Shown: positions 58,265 to 64,000 of the stretch, in pieces | Position numbering within the stretch: the stretch's first letter is position 1 | Layout: each line of letters starts with the position of its first letter | From: Neopestalotiopsis rosae | Taxonomy: Eukaryota > Ascomycota > Sordariomycetes > Amphisphaeriales > Sporocadaceae | Assembly (NCBI GenBank): GCA_023078685.1 | Contig: JALGAS010000003.1 | Location: forward strand, 6,014,001-6,078,000 | Length of the DNA stretch: 64,000 nt | Reading direction: 5' to 3' | The notes under the pieces: model-generated | Told to the model about the DNA's origin: nothing | What the model saw: only the letters and a program-made list of their open reading frames with translations | The model's database searches: none | Translations under genes and position numbers: made by a program

Positions 58265-60782
58265 CTTGGTGTAGTCGCGAAGGTTTCTTGGTAGACTTCA
58301 AGGCGTAATCGATAATAAGACGAAATGTTTATGTTGAAGCAATTAATGCTCGATCAATGGTGTTCACTTGCATGGGTACCACTTCTTTACAGGATGGTTG
58401 TCGATACCAATCGCTCCACACATTCAGAATTATAGCAGGCGATTAATCAATTGGTATGTATGCGCGTTTGGTTCTGAGCGGCGGCCGGGGCAGAGCTGGA
58501 CGTTATATAAACAGACGACGAGCAGCACGTACGGCGAGCGCGCCTTCAGCTCATACGTACTCCAAGGATGTGCATACGACACACGAAATGTCGTCAAGAA
58601 ACGTGTGCAATGGTGACTATATCTTCGGGTTTCGGATGTCAGTCGCGAATCGGAGTGGAAAGAGAAAAAAGCTAGTTCTGCACAGGCATCGTCGCAAACC
58701 CCAGAGCGGAGGGGTTCTTGTATATGTAATGGGGAACCAGGCACAGGTCTAGGCACATTAGTTGCGACTGACTGACGAATGATAGGCTGGCCTTGTATAA
58801 ATTAACTATTTCCACATCAAGAGAGTGACCCTAGGTCCGAGCATAACGGAAATGCCATTCCACTCTTTGCTCCTTGTGGCACGCGTCGCGTAGGCGAAGT
58901 GTGCTATTAATTCGGACAGTTCGTGGGTCCCGACCCGAAACTGGGGGAAGATGGAGATGGCGATTGGGGATCGAGGATTGGGGGGACCCTCGGATGCATT
59001 CTCCCAGGTGAAGATGCACATGTCAGGGTCAAGGTCCATGTTAGTCAACGCCCAGGGGTTATGATGGATGCACCGTCGGTTCTCTGATCAAATTGTGAAT
59101 AAGGGGACGTTCATTGAAAACGAAAGAGCCGTCATTGGGACTGACTGTGAACCCCTGCTAGCAGAGGTCAAGACGGGTGCGAGGACAAGCGCTCGCAATG
59201 CAAAGGATGATCGAATGGTGAAGATTATTGAGAAATCGCGTACCGAGGTGCATTTGAATATGCCCACGTCGAATAGAATAGGTATTCAATGTAAATATGC
59301 TGACATGTTCCTGCTTCCTTGATTCGCCCAAAGCCGACATGCAGGCTAGCACGTTACCTAACATAAGATGGTTATAGTTGACAGTCATTGGGACACTGTA
59401 ACCTCGAATCGTTCCCAGCGATCGTTCCCTGACAATAATATACTTGCCCTGCGTCTCAAATAATCAGAGGCTTTGCGTGTCACTTCGATGCCTTACTCTA
59501 GATCCAACGTTGCCTGCATTCCCGCCAGACTGGACTGGTTTCCACCTCAACAGGATGGCTGGATATTGCGAGATCTAGGAACTGGGTACTTTCAAGGTTC
59601 TGAACGGCGTCAATCGGGAAGCCGAATCGCATTCCCCTTCCGGCCTAGCGACGCGGCAACACGCCTCTTGTCGGGTTTAATAATGGGTCTCTTATTGCCC
59701 ATGCATCAGTCCCTAGCATGGAAATAATTAATATACTTTTCTTTGATTTTCTTCTTTTACATGTCCTGTGTGAGTCTCGTATTATCAAGAGTCTTACATG
59801 AGTTGCAATATTCACCTCGAGGGAAGAGCTGACTCGTCAATTTGTAACCAAAGGTCAAGTCGTACCATCCAAGAAAGATCTGCAAAGTTTGCGCAGATCG
59901 ACCGCGGGGTAAAGGCACACACACCTCTCTTTCTGGCTCTCAGTAGCGGCCACTGCCGAGGTGCTCACGTTCTGATTCTGTAGGGTACTCTGTAGATACA
60001 ACGAACCAATAACCAATGACCAAAGATCAGCTTCCGCATGATGCAAAACTTACCCCTCACATCGAATCATTGCCGAAAAGCGAGGGAAGCAAGCACTACA
60101 GAACTAGAGAATGTTCTGTAGTGCCAAGGGGTCAGTGGTGCACTTGATGCCAAGTCCCAACCTTGTTGTTTGTGCCGGTGGTTTGCATCTTCTTCTTTCA
60201 GGTGTGGAGACATTTCTTTTCACATTATTATCCATCGTGGCCTGGTTCGCCCTGGACTGGATATCAGGTCGTTTTTAGTACATCCAGTTGCCATTTGACC
60301 CGCCTTGGCAACCATTTCGGTAGGCTGTGATTGATCGATCAATAGGTACGCAAGTCTGCAATAGAGTTAAGGTAGGCATATTGACCAGACGGGCGGACCT
60401 TGAGAAATATGAGTAGGCCGCCATCAAACTCGTGTCGAAGGCGTCATTCTAGCATTTATACCTTTGCGCTGCTGGAACCGCTATAAATAGAGACAATAAG
60501 GTTTTGTACCCTGCGGAAACCAATGAAGTCGTGCCGTATTCCCAGCCAGACGATGGGCAAAGCTACACTATCTCATGGCCACGGATATTGAATGGCTGGA
60601 CTGGCGACATGTTCTACCAGAGGCACTATATACGCTGCAATGAGTGTTGACTTGGAGGTACCGCTTGCGTAACTGATCGTTCATTACTAAAAAATGGGAC
60701 ATTGAATGACACGAATAGGCATGAATTAAGCATTACTAGCGACAGGTACCCTTTCCGCGGCTTTTGAGTTCCCATCTTTCCG
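58265..60782. other. Intergenic region between CYP52 and hexosaminidase genes
   Basis: About 2.5 kb. The left part is the CYP52 promoter and the right end the 3' flank of the hexosaminidase gene. The frames are short, and no gene, RNA or mobile element is recognised. Confidence 0.55.
58503..58510 (-). promoter_or_regulatory. TATA-like element of the CYP52 gene
   Basis: TTATATAA, palindromic in effect, lies about 240 bases upstream of the CYP52 start codon, which would imply a long leader. Confidence 0.35.
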
Positions 60783-62678
60783 TTACACTGGCCAGCTGCA
60801 GGTCGACCCATTGCCTCCCTGCGTGCAGTACTGCATTTGCACTGGCGAAGCGCCGATGCCTCTCGCGACCATGCGTTCTCTAATGTCCCACAACCGCGGA
60901 GCGGCCTCGACGGCGCTGCGGTTTTTTCCGTCAGCGGTTTCCCGTCCACTCCAGAGCACCTCACCCATGGCACTGGCTCTCGGCCAGATCAGGCTGTCGA
61001 GGTTCTGCTCATCGATCAGCTCACTCCATACAGCAGCCTCGCCGCCAAGCACAAGCTTGGCTTGCTCCTCAGTCAGATTTGCGATGGGGTTGTGACTGTA
61101 GATGAGTTGCCAGCTCTTGGTCGGGCCACACCAGTCGTTGAAGGGGTAGTTTCCATCGAAGGCTGGACCATTCTCAAAGTTAAGGAATTGGCCACGTCCG
61201 CAATCAAGGTACTGTGTTCATTGTCAGCAACGGTATCTAGCTTGGCGTAATTTGTCTATCCTTACCCAAAAGTTGTAGTTGCTGTCAATGACTTGATGGC
61301 CATTTGCGGTGAGAGTATCAATGGCAGCACTACCAAGCCAGCTCTGTACCACTACATCATCGCCAATGGTGACATTGTAGCTTGAAGGAATCTCCTCCCA
61401 CACAAAGGGGATGAGACCAGCCTTTCTAACTCGCTCGTGGTTCTTGTCGGTGAACTTTTGTAGTAGCGGAACGATGACATCCGAGGCATTCGTGTTGACG
61501 GTGGGATCCAGCCAATAGACATTGAAGTTGACCTCATCACCGCCAGTGTGGAAATACGCGGTGTATGGAGAAAGTCGGGGCAGCAAATCATCCATCAACT
61601 TATCGAGGAAGTCGTCAACCTTGGACTCGTTCAGGCGGAACTGACCGCAGGGAGGCTCGGCACAGTAGCTGTTCCAAGGAGCGGCACCCCAGCCAGTGAT
61701 GAGGTCGGGAAAAGACTCGGCGACAATGCCAATGTGTCCGGGGGTGTCAATTTCAAGAATAACCTCAACACCTCGCAGAACGGCATATTTCTGGATAAAA
61801 TCGATGTCAGAGGGTGAATATGTGGCCACCACTGCGTCATACGCGCCATTGCGGGCCAGCTCCGGGATAGCCGGGATCTCCAACGGCCACGACTGTGAAT
61901 CGGTGATGTGAAGGTGAAGTCTGTTTAGTTTGTTTTGACCCATGCCGTCAATAGTTCTGAGAATGGCTTGGATGGGCATATAATCTCTGGCCACATCAAA
62001 AAGAATACCTCTGTGAGGGAACTTTGGCGCATCCTGAATATCGATAGGGGCAAGCTTGGTGTAAATGCTGCCGTCTGTATGCTTATAGAAGAACTGCGTA
62101 AATGTTTCCAGAGCTCGAAGGACGCCTACTGCAGAGACAGCTTGAATCTTGGCACAGCCCTCAAGGTCAACAGACAGACTGTACGACTCGTCAACACTGC
62201 CGCCGATGGGCTTCCACGTGCTTGAGTTATCAGCCCCCGTCTGTGTGATTTCCAGCTCGGTAATGAGCGTCTTCGCCTGAGTTGCATTGGGTTGCGTCTC
62301 GGTAACAGCATTCCGCACATAGAGTTTCCAAGGGATGAAATTCTTATACAGGATAGCATCTAAAGCTCGGCACACACCGCCAAGTACGACATCCTGGCTG
62401 GAGAATGTGTGATTCTTCTGCAGTATGGCGTCATTGGCATCATTAGTCCATGGAAGCTGTAGAGCATTGAACCCCAAATTAGTATCAATCACGCCGTAGT
62501 GACAGGAAGAGTGAGGCAGGGAAGACCAGCGTACTATTCCTCCGTTATAAGTGACTTGAATGCTGTGGTCTATCCACAAGGTCTGGTCACCTGTGGTGAT
62601 GTTCTCTGGTGCTGGCCAAACGGCAAGGGCTGGCACCGCGGCAGCGAGCAGCGCCGAGACGATTTTGAGCGACCTCAT
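60783..62678 (-). CDS. Secreted GH20 beta-N-acetylhexosaminidase
   Basis: Two exons, 62678-61266 and 61211-60783, give 613 residues, as usual for fungal GH20 enzymes. A signal peptide covers about residues 1-19. A non-catalytic N-terminal GH20b domain (about 20-190) precedes the TIM barrel, which starts with F-P-H-R-G-I-L-F-D-V-A-R-D. The catalytic Asp381-Glu382 pair lies in H-T-G-G-D-E-V. The L-G-G-E-A-A-V-W-S-E and W-P-R-A-S-A-M-G-E segments on exon 2 shape the substrate pocket. The enzyme releases N-acetylglucosamine from chitin oligomers by substrate-assisted catalysis, for growth on chitin and wall turnover. The intron has GTAAGG and an ACAG acceptor; joining gives N-F-W-Y-L-D-C-G. Several N-x-S/T sites are present. 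Confidence 0.97.
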
Positions 62679-64000
62679 TGTGACGATTATGATGATGATA
62701 AAATGAGGTCCGTGAGCACCGTCGCTGGTGAGAAAGTGACGATGAAAAGGTAGATTAGGTAGATCGGCTTTTCAAAGTCCAAACGGGACCGATCTTAATA
62801 GTCGGTCTACTTCAGCTTACGAGGGCCCCACTTCTTTTCCGAATGATGATCGACAAAATGGATGCGAGGTATCTGGGGGTGGGTGGTATCAACGACGACA
62901 AGAAGCTTGTTCGACCTCTTTAGGAGGGATGACGATGAAATGAAAACGAAGGAATAAAACGGAATGATTCCTCTTCTCCCAGATCAAAGCATAAGAGGGG
63001 AAACAGGTCTTTGTATGAGAAAGCTTGCAGGGGAAAGGGTCGTATAGCAGCAGCACATGGAGAGGAGCAACCCTTCATTCACAGCCGCATACGGCCGCGC
63101 AGCAACAGCAACGTTACGTGGGGAACGCTGGGACAAGTAGACGAGAGCACCGGCGTTTGTGAGTTGGCAGCCAGAATAGATGGACGACGCCAATCGGGAG
63201 GCGATTAATACTACCGGTTGGTCGGTTGGTGTATGTGGGGGGTAAGCTTGATTTTAAGGTTGCCTTCTTTTTTTTTAAGGTACTTTGTTCGATTGAATGA
63301 GTCTACCTTAATAACAATGGGCAGTACGCATGTTGGTAGAAGTGTAGTGTAGTACGTAGTCTTAGTCTGCTCGAGTAATTGCTGTGCGAGTGGCTGTCGC
63401 GTGTTGGTTGGCATTTATGCAGGGCGGGCGAAATTTGGGCGGAATGGGATGATGTTCCTTGCCTAGGTAGGCTGGTAGGTAGAGACGAGCCCGGCAGTCG
63501 TGCGGATTCAGCGACCATAAAAGTGACGGAGCAAAGCAAGTGGAGCGCTGAACAGGCCAAGCAGAACCAAGCCTTGAAGTTGATGGAGCCTGAAGAAAGG
63601 CGGTGCTGCTTCCTGATGGATGGGATACTGCTGGCCGCGCCGCTGCAATTAGGCGGTCGGCAATTTACAAGATACCCTGGAACTGCCTGAAAATGGAACT
63701 GGACCCTTGGAGAGATAACAGTAAAAAGAAACAAGAACCAAAAATGTGTTTGGACGGTTTCTTGTTTTCTTGTTTCTTGTTTCCTTCGCCCCCCTGTTGT
63801 GATTGACCTGCTTTAATGTTGTGACCATTAAGAATGTTTGCCCCTGGGGTAAAAAGGCAAGACCAACAAAATTGCGGGGTTGTAGGGCACTGGAGCTTGG
63901 GCGATGACAACATGGAAAGCGAAACGTCCACTGGAAAAAACTGAAAAATGCAGCTCATGAGTAAGTGAACACACACTGAAGTGCCTCCGTCTTGAGCTGC
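62679..64000. other. Promoter of the hexosaminidase gene and right-edge sequence
   Basis: The first few hundred bases should be the promoter and leader of the hexosaminidase gene. CCTAGGTAGG-type words occur near 63460-63480. No coding region, RNA or repeat that I can support lies between here and the window edge. Confidence 0.55.

Noticed and set aside
1..64000. CRISPR arrays, insertion sequences, viral genes or intact transposons
   Set aside because: No regular repeat-spacer pattern, transposase, integrase, reverse transcriptase or viral hallmark gene was found in reading either strand.

Overview
The window is nuclear DNA of a filamentous ascomycete. The genes carry short introns (about 50-200 bases) with GTRNGT donors and CTAAC/CTGAC-like branch sites, there are no operons, and the families are typical of Pezizomycotina: Pth11-like receptor, CFEM protein, G1 peptidase, Zn2Cys6 regulators, CYP52. 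A hypocrealean Sordariomycete is my best guess, an inference from gene content and codon use only. Exon limits below were read from splice signals and frame continuity. I count 17 protein genes (one running off the left edge) and one tRNA gene.

Left part (1-7.6 kb): a divergent pair resembling fungal incompatibility/NLR-type genes, namely a C2H2 zinc-finger protein cut by the left edge and a DUF7580-type protein whose frame has one in-frame TAA. A 2.9 kb gene-free stretch and a Pth11-like membrane receptor follow. Next (8.9-19 kb) come a secreted type-B carboxylesterase, a mitochondrial family III CoA-transferase, a single-pass membrane protein and the general transcription factor TFIIB, the clearest housekeeping anchor.

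Middle (20.5-43.8 kb): a gene-rich, accessory-looking block. It holds a secreted DUF1593 protein, an AAA ATPase with a DUF7025-type N-terminal region, a small CFEM secreted protein, an ERG4-type sterol C-24(28) reductase divergent from a Zn2Cys6 regulator, a secreted G1 glutamic peptidase, a nitronate monooxygenase, a short-chain dehydrogenase-like protein and a ten-exon Zn2Cys6 regulator. Redox enzymes, a sterol enzyme and two regulators side by side could form a small tailoring or catabolic group, but no polyketide, peptide or terpene backbone gene is present.

Right part (43.8-64 kb): gene-poor. A short coiled-coil (SCOC-like) protein gene with a probable GC-AG intron borders an 8 kb stretch without a recognisable protein gene, rich in T tracts and microsatellites. 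An intron-containing tRNA-Glu(UUC) gene, a CYP52-type P450 and a secreted GH20 beta-N-acetylhexosaminidase follow. I found no CRISPR array, intact transposon, rRNA or viral gene. No wholly new system is proven. The best leads are the divergent incompatibility-like pair, the ERG4/regulator pair with its block, and the 8 kb desert.
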